Assembly: GCA_013215385.1 (NCBI GenBank)
Contig: JABSOY010000009.1
Span: forward strand, 204,167 to 268,166
Length of the DNA stretch: 64,000 bases
Direction of reading: 5' to 3'
From: Colwellia sp.
Lineage (GTDB): Bacteria > Pseudomonadota > Gammaproteobacteria > Enterobacterales > Alteromonadaceae
The notes under the pieces are model-generated. The model did not search any database, was not told the origin of the DNA, and worked only from the letters and a program-made list of their open reading frames with translations. The position numbers were made by a program, and so were the translations under genes. Shown in pieces: positions 25,277-33,785 of this stretch. The first letter of the stretch is position 1; the number at the start of each line of letters is the position of its first letter.

Positions 25277-25501
25277 TCATAAGCAACATGTTTTTGATTT
25301 GTTTCTCCTCTCGCAGTTAACATCTTTGGATCTTTCCTGTTTTATGATGCTGGCATGAGAGATATACCAACCACCGACCATAAAGATGAATATAATATTG
25401 GTTTGCGCATTACCTTTTATTAAGTATGCCAAAGTGAGCATTAATACTGCCCAAATAATTGAATGGATTAAGGCAATTTTTTTATCTTTTAAAATACTCA
25501 T
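25277..25501 (-). CDS. Small two-helix membrane protein, divergent from gntR
   Basis: 74 residues: a short basic N-terminus, two hydrophobic helices (about 9-29 and 35-52), and a Lys/Arg/Cys-rich tail. No family recognised. Support for a real gene comes from the membrane-protein composition, a start preceded by GAGTG-like bases, its position divergent from a GntR/YtrA-type regulator across a 175-bp region with repeats, and a terminator downstream. Regulators of this class often control a divergent or following membrane protein. Confidence 0.5.
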   Translation of the reverse strand: MSILKDKKIALIHSIIWAVLMLTLAYLIKGNAQTNIIFIFMVGGWYISHASIIKQERSKDVNCERRNKSKTCCL

Positions 25502-25558
25502 AAGTTCACTCTTATCGTTATATTGGAATTAAATACCACTTGTACTAGTAGTGCGTAT

Positions 25559-25636
25559 GGTACATCTTGTTTTTGCACTGTATCTTAGTTGTATTATTAG
25601 ATCAAGTAGTACATCAAGATACTCTGATGTTATACT
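25559..25636 (+). promoter_or_regulatory. Promoter with direct repeats upstream of the GntR-family gene
   Basis: Direct repeats GGTACATCTTG (25559-25569) and AGTACATCAAG (25608-25618) share the core GTACATC. A GTACTA and a TAGTAC nearby give an inverted variant. The second copy sits where the -35 box should be for a TATACT -10 (25631-25636). This is a plausible autoregulatory operator. Confidence 0.45.
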
Positions 25637-25676
25637 GCCGCTGTGCAACAACCTTGATAAGCAAAAGAAGTAGTAA

Positions 25677-26054
25677 ATGGATATAGAAATTGACATAGAT
25701 GATGACACGCCAATATTTTCTCAATTGGTCAATCAGGTCAAAGAGCGTGTTATTACCGGTGAGCTCGCAACAGGATTTTCCTTACCTTCAATAAGGCAGT
25801 TAGCAAATGAATTAGGTGTAAATCAAAACACGGTAGCCAAGGCATACAAAGTATTAGAGCGCGACGCTATTATTGTTGCCAGGGGCTATCGTGGAACTTT
25901 TATCCATGAAAATGCTAAAGAAAATTGCCAAGTAAACTTAACGGCTAAAGGGGTAACTATCTTGAGTGACTCAATTGCCAATATGCAAGCGCTTGGTTTA
26001 ACCGATTCTGAGATACGAATTATTTTTTCTTCTGTGATGAAGCAAGCTAAATAG
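25677..26054 (+). CDS. GntR-family regulator, YtrA subfamily
   Basis: 125 residues. The N-terminal winged helix-turn-helix has the classic GntR ending LPSIRQLANELGVNQNTVAKAYKVLERDAIIVARGYRGTF (shown in parts: LPSIRQLANELG, NQNTVAKAYKVLE). Only about 50 residues follow, with no ligand domain, which is the YtrA type. These usually repress an ABC-transporter operon that follows. Here the next gene is a lone membrane protein, and only a permease tail is left 3 kb away. It is six bases from the downstream start, so the two form an operon. Confidence 0.85.
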   Translation: MDIEIDIDDDTPIFSQLVNQVKERVITGELATGFSLPSIRQLANELGVNQNTVAKAYKVLERDAIIVARGYRGTFIHENAKENCQVNLTAKGVTILSDSIANMQALGLTDSEIRIIFSSVMKQAK

Positions 26055-26059
26055 GGCTA

Positions 26060-26911
26060 ATGATGACATTACTTAATCCAGATTTAATGACTGCACTTAT
26101 TTATTTGGCCGTTATAAGCCAAATTGTTACCATATCAATTCTCTTTGCTAACAAATGGTATCAAAGCAAAGTTTTTTTACTGACAACATACCCACCGAAA
26201 GACTATCCCAATCTGTATGTTCAATCATCAACTACTGAGCTAAATAGAATAAAAATACGAAAATTAATTGATCGCAGCATTGCCTTTATTAGCCTAAGTA
26301 TTGTTGCCTTTTTTTATCTGACTAAAACTAATTTGGAGATCGTTTCATCTTCAATATTAGTTATTGCTGCCATACAATTATTGCCTTGGTTTTTAAGCAG
26401 TTATTGGCTTAAAGAAAATAACTTATTAATGGCTAAAAACTTTCCATCAACAAAAAGAAAAAGCAGCTTTACTAATCGCAAACTTATCGACTTTGTTTCA
26501 CCACTTAAATTAATAGTGGCGGTATTAAGCTATGCGCTAACCTTATTTTTTGCCCTCACCATTTATGTTGAGCAATTATGGTTTGAGCACTCAAGCAAAG
26601 CGTTGCTGCTATTATTAATAAACACTACTATGGTGATTTATTTAGCTTGGTTATTGTTTATTAGCTTATATGGTAAGAAAAAAGACCACTTCATTAGCAG
26701 TGAAGATCGTTTAAAGCTTATCGCAGTAAAATGTAAAGCGCTTAGTTCTTTTCTTATTATGTATAGTACTTTTATTGTCGGTATTTGTTTAATAAAAACA
26801 TTTGATATAAATCAGCTTTATATTCCTGCAATGTCTAGCTTATTTATCCAACTGATCTTTATTTTAGCTTTTACCAAAAGCACAGATAAAAACTATGATG
26901 TTTATAAATAG
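26060..26911 (+). CDS. Multi-pass membrane protein in the GntR operon, unknown function
   Basis: 283 residues with about seven predicted helices (about 8-29, 74-90, 96-113, 150-172, 183-204, 228-249 and 255-273) and a basic, soluble loop at about 115-145. It starts ATGATG six bases after the gntR stop. I recognise no family. Its partner regulator suggests it is made in response to an effector, perhaps an envelope-active compound, but that is inference. A possible link to YtrA-type ABC systems is weakened by the absence of an ATPase gene. Confidence 0.65.
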   Translation: MMTLLNPDLMTALIYLAVISQIVTISILFANKWYQSKVFLLTTYPPKDYPNLYVQSSTTELNRIKIRKLIDRSIAFISLSIVAFFYLTKTNLEIVSSSILVIAAIQLLPWFLSSYWLKENNLLMAKNFPSTKRKSSFTNRKLIDFVSPLKLIVAVLSYALTLFFALTIYVEQLWFEHSSKALLLLLINTTMVIYLAWLLFISLYGKKKDHFISSEDRLKLIAVKCKALSSFLIMYSTFIVGICLIKTFDINQLYIPAMSSLFIQLIFILAFTKSTDKNYDVYK

Positions 26912-27102
26912 CAAGATAGATTTTTGGCACCCGCACTAGTTAAAGATATTTATCATAAAATATGAACAAGTAATCGATATTAAATTTTTTGAGACCTTCT
27001 ATAAAAAGCCTATTATTTAATCCGTTTTAGATAGCGTTACCTGTACATTAATTGTACGATGTTCGTATTGTTCGAAAAATTTATGTGCTAAATTATTTAT
27101 AA

Positions 27103-28191
27103 ATGTCTTACTCCGTGTCAATAGGATTATATTCTTTGCAAGAACAACCTCATGTAAATAACCTCGAAAATGAAGACCCCCAACAACCGCATGTTGCTGC
27201 TTTATTTTCATTGGTCGGTATGTCAATGACTGCCATCATGGGGTTTATTGGGCTGTTCAACAGGAACTTCATTTTAGCGAGCGCTTTATTCACCGCCTCT
27301 TTTATCTATTTCCTTGGTTATTATGCTTTTAAAAAATTCAAAAACGTAAAATTGAGTTCAGCGATTGTGCTCTATTCACTCTATTTATTAATGTTCTACC
27401 TTATTTTCACTGGTGGTGTTGAAAATACCGGGCCTTTATGGATATTTGTTGTTGCGCCTGTTTCAGTGTTTATTCATGGCTTGAAGCGCGGCTTGATAGA
27501 TATTGTATTATTCTTTGCAATCATTAGCGCCATAATGTTTATACCCACCGATATAGTTACGCATGCGACGTACAGCCTTGAGTTTAAATTACGTTTATTA
27601 GCTTCTTTTCTAACGGTGACATTTTTATCAGCCTTATATGAATACTCAAGAGAACAATCTTATAAACACACCTTAGAATTAAGTAAAAAATATCAGCAAC
27701 TCGCTCATTTTGATCCCCTAACTCAGTTATCTAATCGCCGTGATGCGCTCCATATTTTACAACGAGAACAAGCGAGAATAGTACGTAACAAAGAGCCATT
27801 ATCGATAATTTTATGCGATGTTGATCACTTTAAAAAAATTAATGACCACTATGGACACAATGCTGGCGATGCTGTTTTAATAGATTTGGCAAAAATATTT
27901 ACCAACAATATCAGAGAACAAGATTGTATAGCTCGCTGGGGCGGAGAAGAATTCTTATTTATTTTACCGCAGACACATGCTAAAAATGCTAATGACTTTG
28001 CAGTAAAAATCAAAGAAATAATTCAAAATCATTTAGTTAATTATGAAGATGAAAAGATAAAGGTTACCGTTAGTATGGGCATTGAACAATTCAATGGTAA
28101 TCACAGTATTGATGAGATAATAAAAATGGCAGACAAGTATTTGTATCAAGCAAAAAATGCCGGAAGAAACCAGGTGTTTCCAAAGATTTAA
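27103..28191 (+). CDS. Membrane-bound diguanylate cyclase (GGDEF)
   Basis: About 362 residues: five or six membrane helices (about 35-185), a short linker and a GGDEF domain (about 205-362). The active-site loop is WGGEEFLF, preceded by the substrate-site DVDHFKKINDHYGHNAGD, so it should be active. No clear inhibitory RxxD precedes the loop by five residues (NNIREQDCIARWGGEEF; RxxD is read as REQD nine residues before). The ATG at 27103 lacks a ribosome-binding site; a TTG at 27136 with AGGA upstream may be the true start. The protein stands alone and is followed by a strong terminator. Confidence 0.88.
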   Translation: MSYSVSIGLYSLQEQPHVNNLENEDPQQPHVAALFSLVGMSMTAIMGFIGLFNRNFILASALFTASFIYFLGYYAFKKFKNVKLSSAIVLYSLYLLMFYLIFTGGVENTGPLWIFVVAPVSVFIHGLKRGLIDIVLFFAIISAIMFIPTDIVTHATYSLEFKLRLLASFLTVTFLSALYEYSREQSYKHTLELSKKYQQLAHFDPLTQLSNRRDALHILQREQARIVRNKEPLSIILCDVDHFKKINDHYGHNAGDAVLIDLAKIFTNNIREQDCIARWGGEEFLFILPQTHAKNANDFAVKIKEIIQNHLVNYEDEKIKVTVSMGIEQFNGNHSIDEIIKMADKYLYQAKNAGRNQVFPKI

Positions 28192-28226
28192 TAGCACTAC
28201 TTGTTAGAAATACGACTTTAAATAAC

Positions 28227-28256
28227 AAAAAAAGAGCTTTGATAGAGCTCTTTTTT
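28227..28256. terminator. Bidirectional terminator
   Basis: AAAAAGAGCT, a short TTGAT loop and AGAGCTCTTTTTT make an A/T-flanked stem that works for the plus-strand cyclase gene and for the converging DUF4097 gene. Confidence 0.82.
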
Positions 28257-28302
28257 ACTATATAAAACTGCCTACAACTAAGTATTACACAAAGCCATTT
28301 AG

Positions 28303-29085
28303 CTATATTTCTTTGATACGTACACTACCACCACTGGTTTTAAGGACGAGTTTTGGGCCGCCACCATTGATAGTACCTTTAATAGATCTTTTAGTGACTT
28401 TGCCATTAACGGCAAATTCACTTGACGCGCTACCACCACTGGTTTTTGCAGATAGATTTACCGCGACATCTTTAGCTAAATAAGCCGTAATCGAGCCGCC
28501 TGAGGTTTTCAATTTACTATCTTTAGTCGGATTCGTTGGTAATTTAAGTTTAATACTGCCACCACTGGTTTTTGCATCAATTTTTCCGATGATATTATCG
28601 AGATTTAAACTGCCACCTGAGGTTTTAATATCAACGTCCCCTTGCACATTCTCTAATGAAATTGAGCCGCCTGATGTATAAGCATCGACTTCACCTTGCA
28701 AATTTTCTATTTCAATAGAGCCACCGCTAGTATCTAGGTCGACATTATAGGATTGCGGTAAGGTAACTTTATAACTGACTCTTATTTGATTATTACCGAA
28801 ACCAAAAACGCTACGATCAAAATCGCCTTTAATACTGACATCGTCACCATTACTTTCAAAGCTAACCTTCATATCATCTTCATTTTTTCCGGATATTGTT
28901 ACTTCAACCAAGACCGTTTCTTGCGCGTGTGTTTCAATATCAATAGCACCAACATCGGTAGCTATTTTCAATAAGCCGCCACTAGCAACAGCAAACTCTT
29001 TATTAATTGTTTCTGCTTGTAAGCCACCAGCCATTAATAACAATGCTATAGGGGCGTATTTAAAAGTATTTTTTGCGCTGAACAT
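28303..29085 (-). CDS. DUF4097 repeat protein, exported
   Basis: About 260 residues from the ATG at 29085, which has GGAG seven bases upstream; the frame is open further upstream without such a site. A signal peptide (ending GGLQA) precedes a right-handed beta-helix-like body. Seven turns carry TSGGS (for example DTSGGSIEI, YTSGGSISL, KTSGGSLNL), spaced about 16-25 residues. DUF4097 proteins are exported adhesin-like or scaffold proteins of unknown function, often linked to ECF sigma or envelope-stress operons. The near-identical turns are also near-identical at DNA level. It stands alone between a terminator and an intergenic region. Confidence 0.85.
   Translation of the reverse strand: MFSAKNTFKYAPIALLLMAGGLQAETINKEFAVASGGLLKIATDVGAIDIETHAQETVLVEVTISGKNEDDMKVSFESNGDDVSIKGDFDRSVFGFGNNQIRVSYKVTLPQSYNVDLDTSGGSIEIENLQGEVDAYTSGGSISLENVQGDVDIKTSGGSLNLDNIIGKIDAKTSGGSIKLKLPTNPTKDSKLKTSGGSITAYLAKDVAVNLSAKTSGGSASSEFAVNGKVTKRSIKGTINGGGPKLVLKTSGGSVRIKEI
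28328..28572. repeat. Dispersed 14-bp direct repeats within the DUF4097 gene
   Basis: CCACCACTGGTTTT occurs exactly at 28328-28341, 28433-28446 and 28559-28572; related copies (CACCTGAGGTTTT type) lie between and after. They encode the KTSGG turns on the minus strand. Codon choice is more uniform than function alone needs, which suggests recent unit duplication or gene conversion. Confidence 0.85.
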
Positions 29086-29211
29086 AGAATATCTCCATAT
29101 ATTTTTATTAGAATTTTTGGTCATTGTTAAGTGAGATACGATAAATAAAGAAAAGGTTTAAATATAATTTAAATTATTTATAACCTTAAGGTTATTCGTC
29201 TACATAAAAAC

Positions 29212-29295
29212 TTATTCATAGCTAAGTGCTTTTATTGTATTTTTTCTCGCCACTTTAGCTGCGTTACTAGCGACTGTGCTCCAAGCAATAATCAT
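29212..29295 (-). pseudogene. C-terminal remnant of an FtsX/MacB-type ABC permease
   Basis: On the minus strand the frame ending at 29212 reads AWSTVASNAAKVARKNTIKALSYE and stop. This is the typical tail of FtsX-like permeases (last helix end, then ARKNPIEALRYE-type). Nothing upstream continues the gene; the frame is short and the surrounding bases are AT-rich. I read it as the last piece of a deleted ABC-transporter gene. Confidence 0.5.
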
Positions 29296-29409
29296 CTTTA
29301 AAATATAGTTTTTTGAGCTAGATGAATTTTTTGTTATTTACATAGAATGATGACTATACTAAATAGTATGTTTATTGATCATAACAAATAGCGTGTGGGA
29401 AATTTATTC

Positions 29410-30639
29410 ATGGAAGATGTTAATAATAAGTTCGTTGCTCGCCAAGCTATTTTTGATCACAATAAAAATACTTATGCTTACGAGCTTTTATATCGTGATA
29501 GTTTTGATAATTTCTATAACTGCTCAAACGAAGAACAGGCCACTTCCCAAATTATTTATCAACAACACATTTTCGGTGACCTAGACAATCTCTGTTCAAA
29601 AAAGGTCGCCTTTATTAATTTTGATGAAAAATCAATATTAGCAAACCTGCCATTATTATTTGATAAAAATTCAATCGTGGTTGAGTTATTGGCCGCCATT
29701 AATATTACGTCGGATATCATCGAAGCTGTGTCAGTTTTATACAAGAAAGGTTACACATTAGCGTTAGACGCTTATGACTTTTCGTCGAAATGGGAGTTGC
29801 TTTTTCCATATATTTCAATCATTAAGGTTGATAGAGAAAATATTTCATTTAAGAAAATATCTACTTTAACGAATAGCCAATTTGTTTTAGATAGTGGCAT
29901 CAAAATAGTGGTTGAAAGAATTGAAACTTATGAACAGTTTGAAATACTAAGCGAAATAGGCGTTGATTATTTTCAAGGTTATTTTTTTCATAAACCAGAA
30001 ATAAATTCAGGTCACTTTATTAAGCCAATTAAATTAAATTTATTACAATTATTTGCTGAATCTGTCAGACCTTGCATGGATTTTAAGCTGATGGCAAAAA
30101 TAATATCTCAAGATGTAAGCCTAATAAATGGCGTATTAAAATTAGTAAATTTGGAAACAGAACAAAATCGGGTCGCAGTGACTTCGATTAAACAAGCTGT
30201 TATTTTCTTGGGATCTAAAAAAATCAAACAATTCATTGCTATCATAGCTATGTCAAATATCTCGTCTGATTGCACCAATGAACTTCTGACAGAGTCATTA
30301 GTGCGCGGTAAAATGATGGAATACATAGCCCTTTCTGCTGCTTTTTCCAAAATAAAAGACTTTGCCTTTATTACGGGTATTTTGAGCCACATAGGCGCGA
30401 TTATGAATTGCCCTACTGAAAAAATAATTTCTGACTTACCTTTAGCAGAAGAGATTAAAACGGCTTTGATTGAGAAAACAGGGCTATTATTTGAAGCGCT
30501 CGAAATAGCAAAGTATTTTGAATCGCCATATACACAAAATGATATTTTTCCGATCATGACTAAATACCAAGTCTCAGAAGATATATTACTCGACAATTAT
30601 AATGATGCACTAAAATGGTATGTAACAACTTGCCGATAA
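29410..30639 (+). CDS. EAL-HDOD (YuxH/CdgJ-like) signalling protein
   Basis: About 409 residues from the ATG at 29410 (GGGA upstream). The N-terminal half (about 1-195) is an EAL fold. The signature Glu-Ala-Leu is replaced (VVELLAAINI) and other catalytic acids are not evident, so c-di-GMP hydrolysis is unlikely; FQGYFFHKPE marks the end of the domain. The C-terminal half (about 200-395) is an HDOD domain (LMAKIISQDVSLINGVLKLVN, VFLGSKKIKQFIAIIAMSN). Such proteins act as protein-interaction hubs in motility and surface behaviour. A stand-alone receiver gene follows 83 bp downstream and may be its partner. Confidence 0.88.
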   Translation: MEDVNNKFVARQAIFDHNKNTYAYELLYRDSFDNFYNCSNEEQATSQIIYQQHIFGDLDNLCSKKVAFINFDEKSILANLPLLFDKNSIVVELLAAINITSDIIEAVSVLYKKGYTLALDAYDFSSKWELLFPYISIIKVDRENISFKKISTLTNSQFVLDSGIKIVVERIETYEQFEILSEIGVDYFQGYFFHKPEINSGHFIKPIKLNLLQLFAESVRPCMDFKLMAKIISQDVSLINGVLKLVNLETEQNRVAVTSIKQAVIFLGSKKIKQFIAIIAMSNISSDCTNELLTESLVRGKMMEYIALSAAFSKIKDFAFITGILSHIGAIMNCPTEKIISDLPLAEEIKTALIEKTGLLFEALEIAKYFESPYTQNDIFPIMTKYQVSEDILLDNYNDALKWYVTTCR

Positions 30640-30722
30640 CTATTAGATATACTTATGAGGTAATTAGCCTGATAAAAAATAAAAAAAAGATTTTAAGGAC
30701 ATAAGGAAATAAGGAAATAAAA

Positions 30723-31094
30723 ATGCTTAATATTATGGTTATAGATGACTCTAAAGTAATGAACGATATTACCGAAGAAATATTGTCAAAAGAAGTGAAA
30801 GCTCAACTTAATATTGGAAAATTTAACTCCGCTGAAGATGCGAAATATCAATTCACCTCGTTTGAACCAGACTTAGTTATTACCGATATAGAAATGCCTG
30901 AAACCGACGGTTACGCACTTATTGAATTTATCAAAAAAATAAGTGATGTTCCTATCATAGCGATATCTGGTAGCACGGTTAATGACACCGAGACCATTCT
31001 ACATGTGGCCAAATTAGTCGGTGCTAACTTTACTTTAGCGAAAAACGATATCCACAAAAAACTACCAGATCTGGTGATGTCTATTCTTTGCTAA
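30723..31094 (+). CDS. Stand-alone CheY-like receiver protein
   Basis: 123 residues, all receiver domain: acidic pair in MVIDDSKVM, phospho-acceptor Asp in DLVITDIEMPETDGY, switch Ser/Thr in IIAISGS, and Lys in LAKND. There is no output domain, so it must act by binding another protein, most likely the EAL-HDOD protein encoded just upstream. A purine-rich stretch with three AAGGA-like copies precedes the ATG, giving a strong ribosome-binding site. Confidence 0.9.
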   Translation: MLNIMVIDDSKVMNDITEEILSKEVKAQLNIGKFNSAEDAKYQFTSFEPDLVITDIEMPETDGYALIEFIKKISDVPIIAISGSTVNDTETILHVAKLVGANFTLAKNDIHKKLPDLVMSILC

Positions 31095-31098
31095 TAGC

Positions 31099-31131
31099 AA
31101 CATATCTACACAGTCGCTTTAGATATGTTTT
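31099..31131 (+). terminator. AT-rich terminator hairpin
   Basis: AACATATCT and AGATATGTT pair across a 13-base loop, followed by TTGG. The stem is weak and AT-rich but sits a few bases after the receiver gene. Confidence 0.45.
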
Positions 31132-31206
31132 GGCCATGATAAAACACCTTACTTTACTTTAAAAATAGCCACTTAAGTTATAAGCAGAAGAAAAGCTGGG
31201 CAGAAT

Positions 31207-31708
31207 TCACTCTCTAGGTCCTTCAATGCTTCGCTGAAAAAGATGCTGTTTACTAGTCGGTTTTGCACAGTAAAGTTTAGCGGGTCGATTGCTTCCCACT
31301 CTCATTGCTCCTGTTTCAGCGATAATGTCGGCAGCCAACAAACGCCTTCGAAATGACTTTTTTTCGATAACATAACCTAAGATAAGCTCGAAGGTTTTCT
31401 GTAATGCTGACAAAGTAAATATTTCAGGTAATAAGTTAATCGGCAAAGAGCGGTATTGCACTTTACTTTTAAGTCTTTGGTAGCTTTCGTCCAAAATAGC
31501 ATGATGGTCAAGGCAAGCTGATAATTATTTTGAATTTCTTCAATAGATAACCAAACCACTTCTTCACTACTTTCATCAGACGTTAAGTTGATATTCTTGT
31601 TTGAAATGAGTGCCATATAAGTAATAGTTAGTTACTGACCAACCGCTAGGATCACGACTTGCACTGCCATAAGTAGCGAATGTTTCTACTAAATTTAAGC
31701 GAACAGTA
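31207..31708 (-). pseudogene. Nudix hydrolase / NrtR-like regulator, truncated with two frameshifts
   Basis: Three minus-strand frames must be joined to read one protein. At 31708-31620 the frame gives LVETFATYGSASRDPSGWSV, the RDPRGW-type segment of Nudix proteins. After a shift near 31618 the next frame gives MALISNK...SEEVVWLSIEEI. After a second shift near 31512 the last frame gives LDHHAILDESYQRLKSKVQY and an NrtR-type winged-helix end. The Nudix box and everything before it are missing, because the neighbouring gene starts there. The product is dead, unless the shifts are sequencing errors; even then the N-terminus is lost. Confidence 0.75.
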
Positions 31709-31742
31709 ATGGTTACCCCTTTTTATAAAACGATAATGAGTT

Positions 31743-32722
31743 ATGGAAAATAAAATGAAAGCTGTCGTATACAACGAATACGGTTTATCTGAGGTACTAA
31801 CACTTAAAGATGTTAATCAGCGATACCTAAAGAGAATGAGGTATTAATAAAAGTACACGCCGTTTCCATTAATGATTGGGATTGGGGCTTACTCAGAGGC
31901 AAGCCTTTCGTTAATCGCATGATGGCAGGTATTATCAAACCCAGTAACAATAAAATTTTAGGCTCTGATATCGCCGGCATAATTGTTGCCATCGGCAAAA
32001 ACGTTTCACTCTTTAAACCGGGCGATAAAGTTTTTGGTGATCTATCGGCGGCTGGTTTTGGTGGTTTTGCTGAGTATGTTTGCGCCCCATGCCAAGCGTT
32101 AACTTTGAAGCCTGCAGGTATATCGTTCGAACAAGCAGCGGCCATTCCACAAGCAGCCGTATTGGCTTTACAAGCAGTGCAAGATAAGCGGCCGCAACAA
32201 ACAGCGCTCCAAGTCCTAATCAATGGTGCTGGAGGTGGTTCAGGTAGCTTTGCGATACAAATAGCGAAATCCTTTGGTGATGAAGTTACCGCGGTCGACT
32301 GTGCCAGTAAGCTTGAATTAATGAAAAGTTTAGGCGCGGATCACCTGATTGATTATCGAACAATAGACTTTACTCGAAATGGTAAAACCTACGATTTGAT
32401 CATTGATATGATGGGTTATCATTCTATTTTCGATTATAGACGTTCATTAAAGAAAAAGGGCCGGTATGTCATGGTAGGTGGGGGGTCTTCACTTATTGTT
32501 CAAAGCTTGTTTATCGGTAGTCTAATTTCACTATTTACCGCTAAAAAATTAGCAATATTGCCACACGAACCAAATAAGAATATGGCTGATTTACTGGCCC
32601 TTTTTAAAGCAGGGAAAATGAAAGTTACTATTGATAAATGCTTTCCATTAACTGAGCTGCAGCAGGCAATGAAATATTTTGGTGACAGAAAAAGTAGAGG
32701 AAAAGTTGTCATCACCATATAA
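31743..32722 (+). pseudogene. Quinone oxidoreductase-like (zinc-independent MDR) gene with one frameshift
   Basis: The first 27 codons (MKAVVYNEYGLSEVLTLKDV) read in one frame and reach a stop at about 31845. The rest, from IPKENEVLIKVHAVSINDWDW to the end at 32722, is in another frame. One missing base near 31821 (inside what should be NQPIPKENE) explains it. The downstream part is otherwise intact: the Rossmann glycines GAGGGSGSFAIQIAKSFG, GADHLIDYR, and the end GKVVITI. From 31919 a 267-residue product could still be made from internal ATGs, but without the N-terminal substrate domain. Either a recent pseudogene or one sequencing error. Confidence 0.8.
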
Positions 32723-32857
32723 GGATGAAAAATATATTTTAGTCATCACCATAGAGAGTTTTGCATATATTTTTTAATTACATAGGAAGAAGTCTTCAAC
32801 GACTTGTGTCGTTGTTTGATAGTCATTAAATAACGAAAAGACCTGAGCTGTGTAGAC

Positions 32858-32885
32858 GAGGGAGATAAATGATTTTATCTCCCTC
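32858..32885. terminator. Perfect 12-bp stem hairpin, probable terminator
   Basis: GAGGGAGATAAA and TTTATCTCCCTC pair exactly around TGAT. It lies between the convergent oxidoreductase and ECF-operon genes and probably ends transcription from both sides, although the T tract is short. Confidence 0.65.
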
Positions 32886-32917
32886 TTTCATCATTAAATA
32901 AAACTTATTTTTATACC

Positions 32918-33253
32918 TTAAATCAAATCCGAATTTTCGAATGACCAAATCAAAGCAAAGCTCAGTAAAATAACAAATATACCGATGTATTCCATTTGCA
33001 TAAAAGGTAAAAATTGCTGAGCACTGACTAACCTTGATGTCGAATTTCCGGCAATTATCATCATTAAATCAGGAATAAATAAAAAGCTAAATAATGTAAT
33101 CATAACAAGCAATACGGCGTAGAAAATTCTTTTGCTTTTAGTTTCATGCCAGGCTATTTTTTTAACAACAGAAAAAGAAAAATCATCATCGTTAATGTAT
33201 TCATCTGATAACTGCTCTTTTAGCCAGTCGTCGTTATGAAAGTCATTTTTCAT
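32918..33253 (-). CDS. Two-helix membrane protein, probable anti-sigma factor
   Basis: 111 residues: an acidic cytoplasmic N-terminus of about 40 residues (WLKEQLSDEYINDDDFSFSVVKKI), then two membrane helices (about 41-62 and 85-103) with a short outer loop. It overlaps the end of the ECF sigma gene by 11 bases, the normal place for its anti-sigma factor. No zinc-binding HxxxCxxC is present, so it is not a ZAS-type anti-sigma. The role is inferred from position and topology. Confidence 0.65.
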   Translation of the reverse strand: MKNDFHNDDWLKEQLSDEYINDDDFSFSVVKKIAWHETKSKRIFYAVLLVMITLFSFLFIPDLMMIIAGNSTSRLVSAQQFLPFMQMEYIGIFVILLSFALIWSFENSDLI

Positions 33254-33782
33254 CTGTTTTCTCGCTATTATTAATTTCAGTAAAAGATTTTAATTTCAAT
33301 CGGCTACGCCTAATTTTTGTCTTAACTGTTCCTAATGGTATTTGCATAACAAGCGCTATTTCTTGATGCGTTAAATCATGGCTAAAGTGTAACAAAAAAA
33401 TTGCCCGCTCGTCGGCTTTAAGGTATTTCAATAAATTTTTTACCGTTTTTTCAGCGACAAGTCGACGTTCAAATTGTCCGTCATCGGCTTTATCTTCAAC
33501 CTCAACGTTAGTCTGTTCAGTTTTCTTTCGAGTACTGCTGACAAACTGCTGATAAGCAATTTTAAACAACCAAGATAAAAACTTAGCTTCACCACGATAG
33601 GTCTTTATATGCACAAACGCTTTTAAAAAGGTTTCTTGCGCCAACTCATCAGCAATGCCTTGGTTTTGCAGCGTCAACCGCCTTAAAAACTGGCGAATAG
33701 GCGATTGATTTTGTCGCATAAGTTGTTCAAAAGCATGATGATCATTATCTCGCTGAACACGCTCAACAAGTTTCGATTCCAT
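33243..33782 (-). CDS. ECF RNA polymerase sigma factor
   Basis: 179 residues with region 2 (about 10-75; ADELAQETFLKAFVHIKTYRGEAKFLSWLFKIAYQ) and region 4 (about 115-165; HFSHDLTHQEIALVMQIPLGTVKTKIRRSRLKLK). No extra domain. Gene order is DUF6249-like membrane gene, sigma, then two-helix membrane protein, with gaps of three bases and an overlap, so one operon. Target promoters cannot be named from this window. Confidence 0.92.
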   Translation of the reverse strand: MESKLVERVQRDNDHHAFEQLMRQNQSPIRQFLRRLTLQNQGIADELAQETFLKAFVHIKTYRGEAKFLSWLFKIAYQQFVSSTRKKTEQTNVEVEDKADDGQFERRLVAEKTVKNLLKYLKADERAIFLLHFSHDLTHQEIALVMQIPLGTVKTKIRRSRLKLKSFTEINNSEKTDEK

Positions 33783-33785
33783 TAG

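Noticed and set aside
27043..27057. GTACA / TGTAC inverted repeat before the diguanylate cyclase gene
   Set aside because: Arms are only five bases, easily expected by chance in AT-rich DNA.
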